Part shown: one piece after another, positions 8,833 to 17,306 of the stretch
How the letters are laid out: each line of letters opens with the position of its first letter
Numbering within the stretch: the first letter of the stretch is position 1
From: Qipengyuania aestuarii
GTDB lineage: Bacteria; Pseudomonadota; Alphaproteobacteria; Sphingomonadales; Sphingomonadaceae
Direction of reading: 5' to 3'
DNA: 64,000 bases
NCBI RefSeq assembly: GCF_019711535.1
Contig: NZ_JAIGNP010000002.1
Span: 248,001 to 312,000, forward strand
Made by a program: the position numbers and the translations under genes
Notes under the pieces: model-generated
Database searches by the model: none
What the model was told of the DNA's origin: nothing
The model's input: only the letters and a program-made list of their open reading frames with translations

Positions 8833-10469
8833 TGACGGCGCTTGAAATGCTTTCCGAGAACGCAGGAAAAATGCAGGAAAACAAAGTTTTGTGGTGGCGC
8901 GGTGCGGCGATCTACCAGATCTATCCGCGCAGCTTCATGGACGCCAATGGCGATGGCATCGGCGATCTGCCGGGCATCACCAGCCGCCTCGATCACGTCG
9001 CCTCGCTCGGCGTCGATGCCATCTGGATTTCCCCTTTCTTCACCAGCCCGATGAAGGATTTCGGCTACGATGTTGCCGATTATCGCGACGTCGATCCGAT
9101 CTTCGGGACCCTTGCAGATTTCGATGCGCTGATCGTCCGCGCTCATGAGCTCGGCCTCAAGGTGTTGATAGATCAGGTTTATTCGCACACCTCCGACGAG
9201 CATGAGTGGTTCGTGGAAAGCCGCGCCAGCCGCGACAATCCCAAAAGCGACTGGTATGTCTGGGCCGACGCCAAACCCGACGGCACGCCGCCTTCGAACT
9301 GGCAATCGGTCTTCGGCGGCCCCGCCTGGACCTGGGATGCGCGCCGCGGGCAATATTACCTGCACAATTTCCTGAACTGCCAACCGCAGCTGAACGGCCA
9401 CAATCCCGATGTGCAGGACGCGTTGCTCGATGTCGCGCGCTTCTGGCTCGATCGCGGCGTCGACGGTTTCCGCATCGACGCGCTGAATTTCGCGATGCAC
9501 GACCCGCAGTTGCGCGACAATCCGCCGGCCCCGGCGACCGATCGCCAGCGCACCCGCCCGTTCGATTTCCAGCGCAAGATCCATAATATGTCGCACCCGG
9601 ACATTCCTGGATTTATCGAACGAATCCGATCAGTTACCGATGAATATGGCGCGATCTTCACGGTCGCGGAGGTCGGCGGTGACGATGCCGAAATGGAGAT
9701 GAAAGCGTTCACCCAGGGCGATACGCGGCTCAATTCCGCCTATGGGTTCAACTTCCTCTACGCCGACCGCCTGACGCCCGGCCTCGTCTGCGCGGCACTG
9801 GCAGAATGGCCGGATGAGGAGGGGCTGGGCTGGCCGAGCTGGGCCTTTGAAAACCACGATGCGCCGCGCGCCGTCTCGCGCTGGTGTGCGCCCGAAGACC
9901 GCGATCTCTTCGCGAGAATGAAGATGCTGCTGCTCGCGAGTCTGCGCGGCAACATCATCCTCTATCAGGGCGAAGAGCTGGGACTGACGCAGGTCGATAT
10001 CCCGTTCGACCAACTGCAGGATCCCGAAGCCATCGCCAACTGGCCGCTCACCCTGTCACGCGATGGCGCGCGCACGCCGATGCCGTGGGAAAATTCCCCG
10101 CAAGGCGGTTTCGGTTCGGATGCGCCATGGCTTCCGCTGGGCGAGGAAAACCTTAGGCGTTCGGTGGCCGATCAGCACGCCGATCCGGCTTCGCTGCTTG
10201 CCCTGACCCGCACTGTCATCGCGCTCCGCAAGGCCTCTCCCGCCCTTCGCTGCGGCAGCGTGTCGGCCTGTGTTGCGGATGGGCCGCTGCTGCGCGTGGA
10301 ACGCGCCTACGAAGGCGGCGGCGCCAGCGAAACCGTCGTCTGCCTGTTCAATCTTTCGCCCGAACCCATCGACGACGTCGAAATTCCTCAAGGAGAAACC
10401 CTATGCACCGTCAATTCGGTCCTGTCCGCCGGTCTCGGACCCTATGCAGCGCTGGTGGTGCGGGTATGA
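8832..10469 (+). CDS. GH13 alpha-glucosidase (oligo-1,6-glucosidase/maltase type)
   Basis: Alpha-glucosidase of 545 residues releasing glucose from malto- or isomalto-oligosaccharides. It opens after a short leader with WWRGAAIYQIYPRSFMDANG, the standard start of the GH13 maltase group. The triad is present: D216 in GFRIDAL, E280 in TVAEVGG and D343 in FENHDAPR. The LYQGEELGL motif is also typical. No signal peptide is visible, so it should be cytoplasmic, acting on sugar delivered by the MFS transporter. Start ATG at 8832 overlaps the amylase stop (TGATG); later in-frame ATGs exist but would lose the overlap. The stop overlaps the GH97 start. Confidence 0.92.
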   Translation: MTALEMLSENAGKMQENKVLWWRGAAIYQIYPRSFMDANGDGIGDLPGITSRLDHVASLGVDAIWISPFFTSPMKDFGYDVADYRDVDPIFGTLADFDALIVRAHELGLKVLIDQVYSHTSDEHEWFVESRASRDNPKSDWYVWADAKPDGTPPSNWQSVFGGPAWTWDARRGQYYLHNFLNCQPQLNGHNPDVQDALLDVARFWLDRGVDGFRIDALNFAMHDPQLRDNPPAPATDRQRTRPFDFQRKIHNMSHPDIPGFIERIRSVTDEYGAIFTVAEVGGDDAEMEMKAFTQGDTRLNSAYGFNFLYADRLTPGLVCAALAEWPDEEGLGWPSWAFENHDAPRAVSRWCAPEDRDLFARMKMLLLASLRGNIILYQGEELGLTQVDIPFDQLQDPEAIANWPLTLSRDGARTPMPWENSPQGGFGSDAPWLPLGEENLRRSVADQHADPASLLALTRTVIALRKASPALRCGSVSACVADGPLLRVERAYEGGGASETVVCLFNLSPEPIDDVEIPQGETLCTVNSVLSAGLGPYAALVVRV

Positions 10470-12529
10470 TGCGCCGCGCCTTCGGCTGCTCGCTCGCAGC
10501 GCTTCTCGGCACTACCGCCCTCCCGGCCTTGGCCGCTGATGTCGCCTCGCCCGATGGCCGCACCGTCGTGACTCTCGACGTCGATGGAGACGGTGTGCCG
10601 TTCTACCGCGTGACGCGCGATGGCGAGGCCCTGATCGCGGAAAGCGACCTGGGTTTCATCTTCACCGACGCAGAACCCATGCGCCGCAATTTTCAGGTCG
10701 AAACGGAAACCCGCGCCAGCCATGACGATACGTGGGAGCAGCCCTGGGGCGAACGCCGTTTTGTGCGCGATCACCATAACGAGCTTGCGATCACCTTCCG
10801 CGAAGCCCGCGAGACGAGCAAGCGCGCGCTGACTGTCCGCATGCGCGTGTTCGACGACGGGATCGGCTTCCGTTACGAATTCCCTGAAAGCACCGAAATG
10901 CCGGTCGCCAGGATTGCCGAAGAGCTGACCGAATTCGCCATCGCTCCCGAAGCTGCGGAAGGCGGCAAGGCCTGGTGGATCCCGGGCGGGGACTTCAACC
11001 GCTACGAATATCTCTATAACGAAACGCCCATCACCGGCGTTTCCACTGCGCATACGCCGATGACGGTGCGCCTTCAGGACGGCACCCATCTTGCGTTTCA
11101 CGAGGCAGCGCTTGTCGATTACTCGGGCATGTGGCTGCGGCGCATGGAAGGCTCGCGCTTCAGGGCCTCGCTCGCCCCGTCGAGCCGCGGGGCCAAGGTC
11201 GTTCGCGAAGGTGCCTTCACCACCCCTTGGCGCACGATCCGCATCAGCGATGGACCGGCCGGCCTCGTCGAGAGTGATATCGATCTCAACCTCAACGAAC
11301 CCAACAAGCTCGGTGATGTGAGCTGGGTGGAGCCGGGCAAATATATCGGCATCTGGTGGGGCATGATCTCCAACAAATGGACTTGGGCGTCGGGCGATCG
11401 CCATGGCGCAACAACCGAACGGGCCAAGCAGTATATCGACTTTGCTGCCGAGCACGGCTTTCGCGGCGTGCTGGTGGAAGGCTGGAATATCGGCTGGGAC
11501 GGAAACTGGTTCGGCAACGGGCGCGATTACAGCTTCACGCAGGCCTATCCCGATTTCGACCTCAAGGAAGTCACCGATTACGCCCGCAAGAAGGGCGTCC
11601 GACTGATCGGGCATCATGAGACCGGCGGCAATATCAAGGTTTACGAGGAGCAACTCGCCGATGCCATGAAACTTTATGGCGAACTCGGGGTCGACTGGGT
11701 GAAGACCGGCTATGTGGCCGATGCGGGCGGGGTCATTTCCTGCAATGCAGATATCGCCGATCCCTGCGAAGACGATACGGAAATTTTCGAATGGCACGAT
11801 GGCCAGCGACAGGTGCAGCATCACCTGCGCGTGGTCGAGGAAGCGGCGAAGAACCACGTCGCGGTCAATCCGCACGAGCCGGTGAAAGACACGGGTCTGC
11901 GCCGCACCTATCCCAACTGGGTTGCGCGCGAGGGTGCGCGGGGACAGGAATACAATGCCTGGGGCGCGTTTTCGAACGGTCCGGACCATGAACCGACTTT
12001 GGTGTACACCCGCCTCCTGTCGGGGCCGATGGATTACACGCCCGGCGTGCTCGGTCTGGTGGGTGACCAGAATTATCCGATCGCCAGCACTCTGGCCAAG
12101 CAGCTTGGTCTCTACCTGGCGATCTATTCGCCGATCCAGATGGCGGCCGATTTCGTGGAGAGCCTTGCTGCTCATCCCAAGGAGCTCGAATTCATCAAGG
12201 CAGTGCCCGCCGACTGGTCGGAAAGCCATCTGATCGACGGCGCGGTGGGTGATTATGCCATCTTTGCCCGCAAGGATCGCAACAGCCAGGACTGGTATGT
12301 CGGCGGCGTCAACGATGCGACCGAACGCACGCTGGAGCTGGATTTCGACTTCCTCGAAGAGGGTCAGGCTTACACTGCCAAGGTGTGGAAGGATGGCCCG
12401 GAGGCGACCTATCTGACTGAAAAGCGTCACGATATCGCTTACGATACCGTTACGGTGCGCAAGGGTGACAGCTACACCGTCAGGCTCGCACCGGGTGGCG
12501 GACTCGCGATCCAGCTTCAGCCCAACTGA
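10466..12529 (+). CDS. GH97 alpha-glucosidase, SusB-like, exported
   Basis: Retaining/inverting GH97-family enzyme of 687 residues, acting on the non-reducing ends of alpha-glucans. A signal peptide is evident (CSLAALLGTTALPALAA). Family landmarks include WWIPGGDFNRYEY and GVLVEGWNIGWDGNW. Glutamates at 385 (HHETGG), 471 (NPHEPVKD) and 495 (GQEYNAW) match the SusB base/acid glutamates; the 24-residue gap between the last two is the same as in SusB, which points to the inverting type. ATG at 10466 overlaps the preceding stop; a second ATG follows immediately. Last gene of the glucan operon. Confidence 0.92.
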   Translation: MMRRAFGCSLAALLGTTALPALAADVASPDGRTVVTLDVDGDGVPFYRVTRDGEALIAESDLGFIFTDAEPMRRNFQVETETRASHDDTWEQPWGERRFVRDHHNELAITFREARETSKRALTVRMRVFDDGIGFRYEFPESTEMPVARIAEELTEFAIAPEAAEGGKAWWIPGGDFNRYEYLYNETPITGVSTAHTPMTVRLQDGTHLAFHEAALVDYSGMWLRRMEGSRFRASLAPSSRGAKVVREGAFTTPWRTIRISDGPAGLVESDIDLNLNEPNKLGDVSWVEPGKYIGIWWGMISNKWTWASGDRHGATTERAKQYIDFAAEHGFRGVLVEGWNIGWDGNWFGNGRDYSFTQAYPDFDLKEVTDYARKKGVRLIGHHETGGNIKVYEEQLADAMKLYGELGVDWVKTGYVADAGGVISCNADIADPCEDDTEIFEWHDGQRQVQHHLRVVEEAAKNHVAVNPHEPVKDTGLRRTYPNWVAREGARGQEYNAWGAFSNGPDHEPTLVYTRLLSGPMDYTPGVLGLVGDQNYPIASTLAKQLGLYLAIYSPIQMAADFVESLAAHPKELEFIKAVPADWSESHLIDGAVGDYAIFARKDRNSQDWYVGGVNDATERTLELDFDFLEEGQAYTAKVWKDGPEATYLTEKRHDIAYDTVTVRKGDSYTVRLAPGGGLAIQLQPN

Positions 12530-12536
12530 ACCTCAG

Positions 12537-12566
12537 GCCGCCCCTGCCTTCACCGGCGGGGGCGGC
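12537..12566 (+). terminator. Hairpin after the glucan operon, possible terminator
   Basis: Twelve-base GC-rich arms (GCCGCCCCTGCC and GGCGGGGGCGGC, one mismatch) enclose a six-base loop, eight bases after the GH97 stop. No T-run follows, so intrinsic termination is only possible. Confidence 0.45.
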
Positions 12567-12653
12567 ACTTGAGAGTGCATCTGCGCTTGCTCCCGACCGG
12601 CAGGATGGGGCACAGGGCTCCCCTCAAAATCAGGGGGCCAGCAGTCTTATCTT

Positions 12654-13118
12654 ATGAAAAAACTAGAGCTGAAAATTCTCGACGAGCGGCTGCACGAATG
12701 GGGCCTCCCGCAGTATCAGACTGAAATGTCGGCAGGAATCGACATGTATGCGTGCATTCCCGAACCGCTCGAGATCCAGCCTCAGGCGCAGCCGATCCTG
12801 ATACCCTCGGGCATCGCCATCCTCATGAACGACCCGCAAATGGTGGCTTTCCTGCTGGCGCGGTCCGGTCTGGGGCACAAGAAGGGGCTGGTGTTGGGGC
12901 AGTCAGTGGGGACGATCGATGCGGACTATGCCAATGAGATTTTTATCAGCGCCTGGCTGCGCAATCCGCCGGGGAGCGACAGCCTGGTCATCAACCCCGG
13001 GGACCGCATCGCGCAGCTGGTTTTCCTGCCGATCCTGAGACCGCAGCTGGAGGTCGTCGAGGAGTTTTCGGCGACGACGGAGCGCGGCATGGGCGGGTTC
13101 GGGTCGACCGGGGTTTGA
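12654..13118 (+). CDS. dut: dUTP diphosphatase (trimeric dUTPase)
   Basis: Hydrolyses dUTP to dUMP and pyrophosphate, keeping uracil out of DNA. At 154 residues it has normal length for the homotrimeric family and all five motifs: AGIDMYA, ARSGLGHKKGLVL, GTIDADYANEI with the catalytic Asp, GDRIAQLVFLPI and RGMGGFGSTG near the C-terminus. The arrangement resembles the gammaproteobacterial type more than the usual Sphingomonadales form as I remember it. It stands alone between unrelated genes with a poor ribosome binding site. It could be a second, transferred dUTPase. Confidence 0.92.
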   Translation: MKKLELKILDERLHEWGLPQYQTEMSAGIDMYACIPEPLEIQPQAQPILIPSGIAILMNDPQMVAFLLARSGLGHKKGLVLGQSVGTIDADYANEIFISAWLRNPPGSDSLVINPGDRIAQLVFLPILRPQLEVVEEFSATTERGMGGFGSTGV

Positions 13119-13142
13119 GCCGTAAAGCGCTGATATGAAAAG

Positions 13143-13691
13143 CTATTTCCGCCCAGCGGACAGGTGGAAGAGCGCCGCCGGTGGCAGCCACAGACCGGCC
13201 GCGAAGAGGACCGGGAGCCAGTCCGCCTGGCCGGTGAACTGGGCCGCGAGGCCGGTGGCAAGTTCTGCCGCGATCACCCCGCAGCAGAGCCAGAACATGG
13301 CCCCGGGGCGGAAGCGGGCGAGCGCTGCGAGCACCAGAAATGTTCCGATTATTGCCCCGAACACCATGTTGATCGGGCCGTCACCGACGAAACCTACGGC
13401 TGCATTGGCCCAGAGCGTCACAAATGCGGCCAAAGCGGTCAGAACGAGGGCGAAAGTGTGCGCACCGTTCCGCCCGACCTTCACGGCAAGCTCGATTCCC
13501 GCCCCCAGCGCGCCGAGCAATATGGCGGCGAAGACGAAGTCGCTCGCCGTCCAGCCGACTTCGCCGGTCAGCTGCATGGCGATGGCTGGCAGAGCGAGCA
13601 GTGCGAGCAGCGTTCCCCATCCGGCCACGCGCCAGCCGTTGAGGCCGGGCTTCTTTTCATGGCCAGAGGGCGTTTCGTAAATGCGGGTCAT
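13143..13691 (-). CDS. Polytopic membrane protein of unknown function
   Basis: Family not recognised. The 182-residue product has a hydrophilic N-terminus (MTRIYETPSGHEKKPG) followed by about five hydrophobic segments: GTLLALLALPAIAMQL, FVFAAILLGALGAGIELAV, TFALVLTALAAFVTLWA, MVFGAIIGTFLVLAALA and a C-terminal pair. ATG at 13691 is preceded by AAGGAAGG. It is divergent from the membrane-bound winged-helix gene at 13822, with 130 bases between them, and convergent with dut. The pairing suggests it may be a target of, or partner to, that regulator. Confidence 0.75.
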   Translation of the reverse strand: MTRIYETPSGHEKKPGLNGWRVAGWGTLLALLALPAIAMQLTGEVGWTASDFVFAAILLGALGAGIELAVKVGRNGAHTFALVLTALAAFVTLWANAAVGFVGDGPINMVFGAIIGTFLVLAALARFRPGAMFWLCCGVIAAELATGLAAQFTGQADWLPVLFAAGLWLPPAALFHLSAGRK

Positions 13692-13821
13692 GGGCGTGTC
13701 CTTCCTTGGAGTGCTGAACGATCCCGGACCTGCCCGACCGCGGGCGCCGCGCCATGAGCAATTCGTGAGCAATCGCTGAAACCCTTTCTCAGGCCGGGAT
13801 CATCGCTTACGCCGGGGCGCA

Positions 13822-14895
13822 ATGGATCAGGGGCCAGGCCTTCTTGCGTTCGGTGCGTTCACGCTCGACATCGCGAACCGCCAGCTGCGGCGCGGCGGCG
13901 AGGTGATCGAGCTGGGCAGCCGCTATTTCAACGCGCTGGTCCTGCTCGCCCGCCATCCGGGAGAGCTGGTTTCCAAGGACCGCTTCATGGAGGAGGTCTG
14001 GGCGGGTATCCCGGTCACCGACGAAGCGTTGACCCAGTGCATCCGCAGCCTGCGCCGCACGCTGGGCGATGCCGCGCAAAGTCCCCGTTTCATCGAAACG
14101 GTGCCCAAGCACGGCTATCGCTTCGTGGCGCAGGTCGAGGCGGTGGCGGCGCCATCCCGCGCCTATGCCACGAAGGCAGGACCGGCATCGCCCGCCGCGC
14201 GGATCGCGGGGGCGACGACACTGGGCGGGCTGGGCGCCGGGCTGCTCGGGGGCGTGTTCTACGGCATGGCGGCGACCGGCGGCGATGTGGCCGCCGTGCT
14301 GACCGTGATCCTGTTGACGACGGCGCTGGCTGTGCTGGGGGCCGCCGGGATCGGCACCGGCATGGCGCTGGCGAGCCTGTGGCGCGGGGAAGGGCACTGG
14401 TCGCTGATCTTCGGCGGCGCGGCGGGCGGGCTGGTGGTCGGGGCGCTGGGTTCGGCGCTGGCGAGCCATGGGCTGCATTCGCTGACCGGCGTCTTTCCCG
14501 GGCGGGTGATGGGGCTTTACGAAGGCATGGCACTGGGCGCGGCAACGGGGCTGGCTATCATGCTGGGCGTAAGGGCGGCGGGTAGACGGTTTTCCGCCGC
14601 CCTGCTCGCCATGGTTTCGGGCGGCGCTTTCGCCGCCGTCGCGGCGCTGGCGGGCGGGACCTTCTATGCCGCCACGCTGGCGCTGCTGGCGCGGCAGTTT
14701 CCCGCCTCCAGCCTGAACCTTTCCCCTCTGGCGCGCCTTTTTGGCGAGAGCGGGATGGGCCCGGCTGCCCTTCTCGGCACCGCTATCCTCGAAGGCGCGG
14801 TGTTCACAGCCTGCCTTGCCCTCGCCAATGAGCTGGCCAAGAGCCGGGCCGCAAGGAGAGGCAGAGGGCGGGCAGAAGCCCGGCGAAGCGTCTAG
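13822..14895 (+). CDS. Membrane-embedded winged-helix transcriptional regulator (CadC/ToxR-like DNA-binding domain)
   Basis: Residues ~5-105 form an OmpR/PhoB-type winged helix (LLAFGAFTLDIANRQLRRGG; then VTDEALTQCIRSLRRTLGD and FIETVPKHGYRF), the hallmark of CadC-like one-component regulators. Instead of one transmembrane helix and a periplasmic sensor, the remaining ~240 residues are almost wholly hydrophobic, with about six or seven predicted membrane segments. Sensing would thus occur within the membrane. There is no receiver domain and no adjacent kinase. The signal is unknown. Its stop shares the CTAG quadruplet with the stop of the opposing gene. Confidence 0.8.
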   Translation: MDQGPGLLAFGAFTLDIANRQLRRGGEVIELGSRYFNALVLLARHPGELVSKDRFMEEVWAGIPVTDEALTQCIRSLRRTLGDAAQSPRFIETVPKHGYRFVAQVEAVAAPSRAYATKAGPASPAARIAGATTLGGLGAGLLGGVFYGMAATGGDVAAVLTVILLTTALAVLGAAGIGTGMALASLWRGEGHWSLIFGGAAGGLVVGALGSALASHGLHSLTGVFPGRVMGLYEGMALGAATGLAIMLGVRAAGRRFSAALLAMVSGGAFAAVAALAGGTFYAATLALLARQFPASSLNLSPLARLFGESGMGPAALLGTAILEGAVFTACLALANELAKSRAARRGRGRAEARRSV

Positions 14896-15200
14896 CCACC
14901 TCCGCCAGCCGCCTTCTTTCGCGCCCCCTTGGCGTAGGGCAGGTCGAGCACCGTCGTCGCATCCGATCCGCGATCCTCGATCGTGAGGCGCAATTGATCG
15001 GCCTGCGTCTCGAACCGGATCCGCGCGGTCCGCGTGATGACGAGCCCGCGATCGGCGGTCCCGGCATCCACGCAGAACGCGCCTGCGATTTCCGCGCAAG
15101 CAGGCGCAGCGGGGGAGGGGGCAACTGCGGCGGGTTCGGGGGCAGGCGGCGCCGCCCCGATCAGCAGCGCCGCGCCAGCGATGAGGAGCCTATTTCTCAT
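14892..15200 (-). CDS. Small secreted protein at the end of the curlin-repeat operon
   Basis: Not recognised. The product is 102 residues: a signal peptide (MRNRLLIAGAALLIGAAPPA), a Pro/Ala-rich linker, a Cys pair in ACAEIAGAFC and a charged beta-rich core (GLVITRTARIRFE; QLRLTIEDRG). The start at 15200 overlaps the end of the curlin-like lipoprotein by 11 bases, so the two are probably translated together. A chaperone or minor subunit role for the repeat protein is possible. Similarity to CsgC/CsgH was considered but the CsgC CxC motif is absent. Confidence 0.6.
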   Translation of the reverse strand: MRNRLLIAGAALLIGAAPPAPEPAAVAPSPAAPACAEIAGAFCVDAGTADRGLVITRTARIRFETQADQLRLTIEDRGSDATTVLDLPYAKGARKKAAGGGG

Positions 15201-17268
15201 CGCGCGTTTCCCCGCCGTTCTGCACGATCGAATAGCCGCCGCCGCCTTCGCTCGGCCCCGAATAGGAGATGCGGAAGGAGTTATTGTTGCCCTTCTGCTC
15301 CACGCTGATGTCATAGCCGCTGCCGGTCTGGGTGATGTCCATCACATTGCTGTCCCCGTCCTGCGCCAGCACGGCGCTGATCGCGCTGCCTTTCTGCTCC
15401 AGCGTCATTTCGTTCTCGTCACCGCCCTGCTGAAGCTCTGCCGAGACCGCGCCGCCGCTTTGCGCATTCTGGATCAGCCGCACGCTGTTGCGCTTGCCGC
15501 CGGTCTGGACGGTGGCGGTAATCTCGTTCCCCGGGCCCGACTGGTCGATCCGCCCTTCGTTCTCGCGCCCCGATTGGGACAGCGTGGCGCTGCGTACGGT
15601 GCCCGCCCCCGATTGCCGGATGATGGCGTTGTTCTGCACATCCGACCCCTGATCGATATCGGCCTCTACCGTGCCTTGCGACGGGGAAGGGTTGGTCTGT
15701 TCGATCGTCGCGCCATTGTTGGGCGAGGTTTGGTCGATCGAGGCGATCACCCCGCCGGTGTTCTGCTTGATCTCGGCGGCATTGTTGTCGGTCCCGCTGC
15801 CGGTCTTGATCGAGGCTTCGGCCGCGCCGCCCGATCCCCGCTGGCGGATGGTGCTTTCATTGGCATTGCCGTTCTGGCCGATCTGGCCCTTGAGCGACGG
15901 GCCATCCTGTTCGACCGTGGCCACGCCGCGCACGCCGGGCTGGGTGATGCTGACATTGCTGCCCGTCCCGCCATCGCTGCGGCGCTGGGTGGCCTTGGCG
16001 CGATTGGCGCTGCCGCCCTGATCGATATCGACCGTGTCGGTGCCCGATTGCGCATCGACGGTCTGTTCGATGGTTGCTTCGTTTTCATCGGTGCCGTCGG
16101 TCGACTGGTCGATGCCGGCAACACTGCCGCCGCCGCTGCCGCTCTGGCGGATGACCGCGCTATGGGTCTTGCCGGTCTGGTCGATATCGGCTTCGTTCTG
16201 CCCGCCCGAACCGGTCTGCCGGATGGAGCCTTCGAGACTGCGGGAGCCTGCGCCTTCCTGGTCGATCTGCGCCTTGTTGGCTGGCGATTGCTGCTGCAGA
16301 ATCGTGGCCGATCCTTCGGTGCCGTTCTGATTGACCGAAGACACATTCCCGGATGCCCCGTCCTGGACGACTTGCACCTTGGACTGTTCGCCTGTCTGCG
16401 AAACGGATCCTTCCTGCCTGCCATTGTCCGAGCGCTGGGTGATCTGGGTTTCGTTGCCGGCCCCGTCGATGTCGATATCGGCGGTGTTGCCGCGGCCATT
16501 GCCGCCTTGCACGACCTTGCCCTGACTGCCCGATCCGTTCTTGATCGCGATCGAGGCTTTCGATCCGGCCTGCGACTGCTGCACCAGCCCGGTGCTGTTG
16601 TTGCCCTGCGACAGCGTCACGTCGGCCGTGGCGGCTTCGGCGGCCTGGATGATCTCGCTGCGGTGTTCGTTGCCCGCCAGCGTATGGGTCTGCTCCGCGC
16701 CCGTGCCGCTGCCGTCCAGATTGGCATTCTGGCGCCCGAAGGCGACATTGGAATCGCCCTGCAGATTGATGCTGACGACCCCCTTGTCGCCGCGCTGGTC
16801 GATATAGGCGGTGCTGTTGTTGGCCAGCTTGCTGTCATTGCCGAGCGAGATGGTGGCCGACGATCCGTCCGCCCCGTCGCCCACATCGTCGGTCTGGCGG
16901 ATGGCGGCGGCATTGCCGGTGCCCGACGACACGATCCGCGCGGTGGAGCCGCGGCCCTTCTGGTAGATGCCTTTGGCAGGATCGGGCTGAATCGTGCCGC
17001 CGGTGAACAGTTCCACGTTGCCCACCTCCTGCAGCGCCCCGGTATCCGAGGATTCGCGGACGATTTCGGCCGTGCTCGTCTCGCGCGTCACTTCGCTGTC
17101 CTGCCGGATCAGCGGGTCATCCTGCGCGGTGCTGGTGCCGGGTCCCTGGCTGCTGCCTTGGCTGCCGCCGGACGATTGTTCGGCCGAGCTGGGCTGCCCG
17201 CAGGCTGCCAGGCTGAGCGCAAGGGCGAAGCTGAGGGAATGAATGGTCTGTTTCTGCGGACGGTTCAT
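15190..17268 (-). CDS. Large curlin-type repeat lipoprotein
   Basis: Predicted secreted lipoprotein of 692 residues. The signal peptide ends in a lipobox (LSLAACGQPSS; Cys near residue 23), followed by a Ser/Gly/Gln linker. From roughly residue 110 to the end it is made of degenerate beta-strand repeats of about 16-25 residues with the pattern A-x-I-x-Q-x-G-x-x-N, such as AVIRQSGSGG, RIDQSGPGNEI and ITQTGSGYDISVEQKG, the spacing seen in curlins CsgA/CsgB. It ends YSIVQNGGETRDEK. Curlins are normally ~150 residues and not lipidated, so this is a long surface- or periplasm-anchored relative. No csgEFG genes are visible here. ATG at 17268 has GGAG upstream. Confidence 0.8.
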   Translation of the reverse strand: MNRPQKQTIHSLSFALALSLAACGQPSSAEQSSGGSQGSSQGPGTSTAQDDPLIRQDSEVTRETSTAEIVRESSDTGALQEVGNVELFTGGTIQPDPAKGIYQKGRGSTARIVSSGTGNAAAIRQTDDVGDGADGSSATISLGNDSKLANNSTAYIDQRGDKGVVSINLQGDSNVAFGRQNANLDGSGTGAEQTHTLAGNEHRSEIIQAAEAATADVTLSQGNNSTGLVQQSQAGSKASIAIKNGSGSQGKVVQGGNGRGNTADIDIDGAGNETQITQRSDNGRQEGSVSQTGEQSKVQVVQDGASGNVSSVNQNGTEGSATILQQQSPANKAQIDQEGAGSRSLEGSIRQTGSGGQNEADIDQTGKTHSAVIRQSGSGGGSVAGIDQSTDGTDENEATIEQTVDAQSGTDTVDIDQGGSANRAKATQRRSDGGTGSNVSITQPGVRGVATVEQDGPSLKGQIGQNGNANESTIRQRGSGGAAEASIKTGSGTDNNAAEIKQNTGGVIASIDQTSPNNGATIEQTNPSPSQGTVEADIDQGSDVQNNAIIRQSGAGTVRSATLSQSGRENEGRIDQSGPGNEITATVQTGGKRNSVRLIQNAQSGGAVSAELQQGGDENEMTLEQKGSAISAVLAQDGDSNVMDITQTGSGYDISVEQKGNNNSFRISYSGPSEGGGGYSIVQNGGETRDEK
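15228..16940 (-). repeat. Coding tandem repeats of the curlin-like type
   Basis: About thirty degenerate repeats, each encoding a beta-strand-turn with Gln, Gly and Asn at fixed spacing. At DNA level the repeats are too diverged for simple tandem alignment, but words such as TGGTCGAT and GCCGCCC recur throughout on the plus strand. This is protein-level repetition within one gene, not a CRISPR or satellite. Boundaries are approximate. Confidence 0.7.
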
Positions 17269-17306
17269 GGCTTTCTCCTTTTTCGATCGAAAAGCTTTTC
17301 GGTGTG

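Noticed and set aside
10442-12430. Minus-strand open frame (over 660 codons) opposite the GH97 gene
   Set aside because: No recognisable motif; the plus strand encodes GH97 with conserved glutamates.
15200-17000. Regularly recurring short words that could suggest a CRISPR array
   Set aside because: Spacing is irregular, repeats are diverged and the frame stays open throughout; this is a coding repeat of the curlin type.
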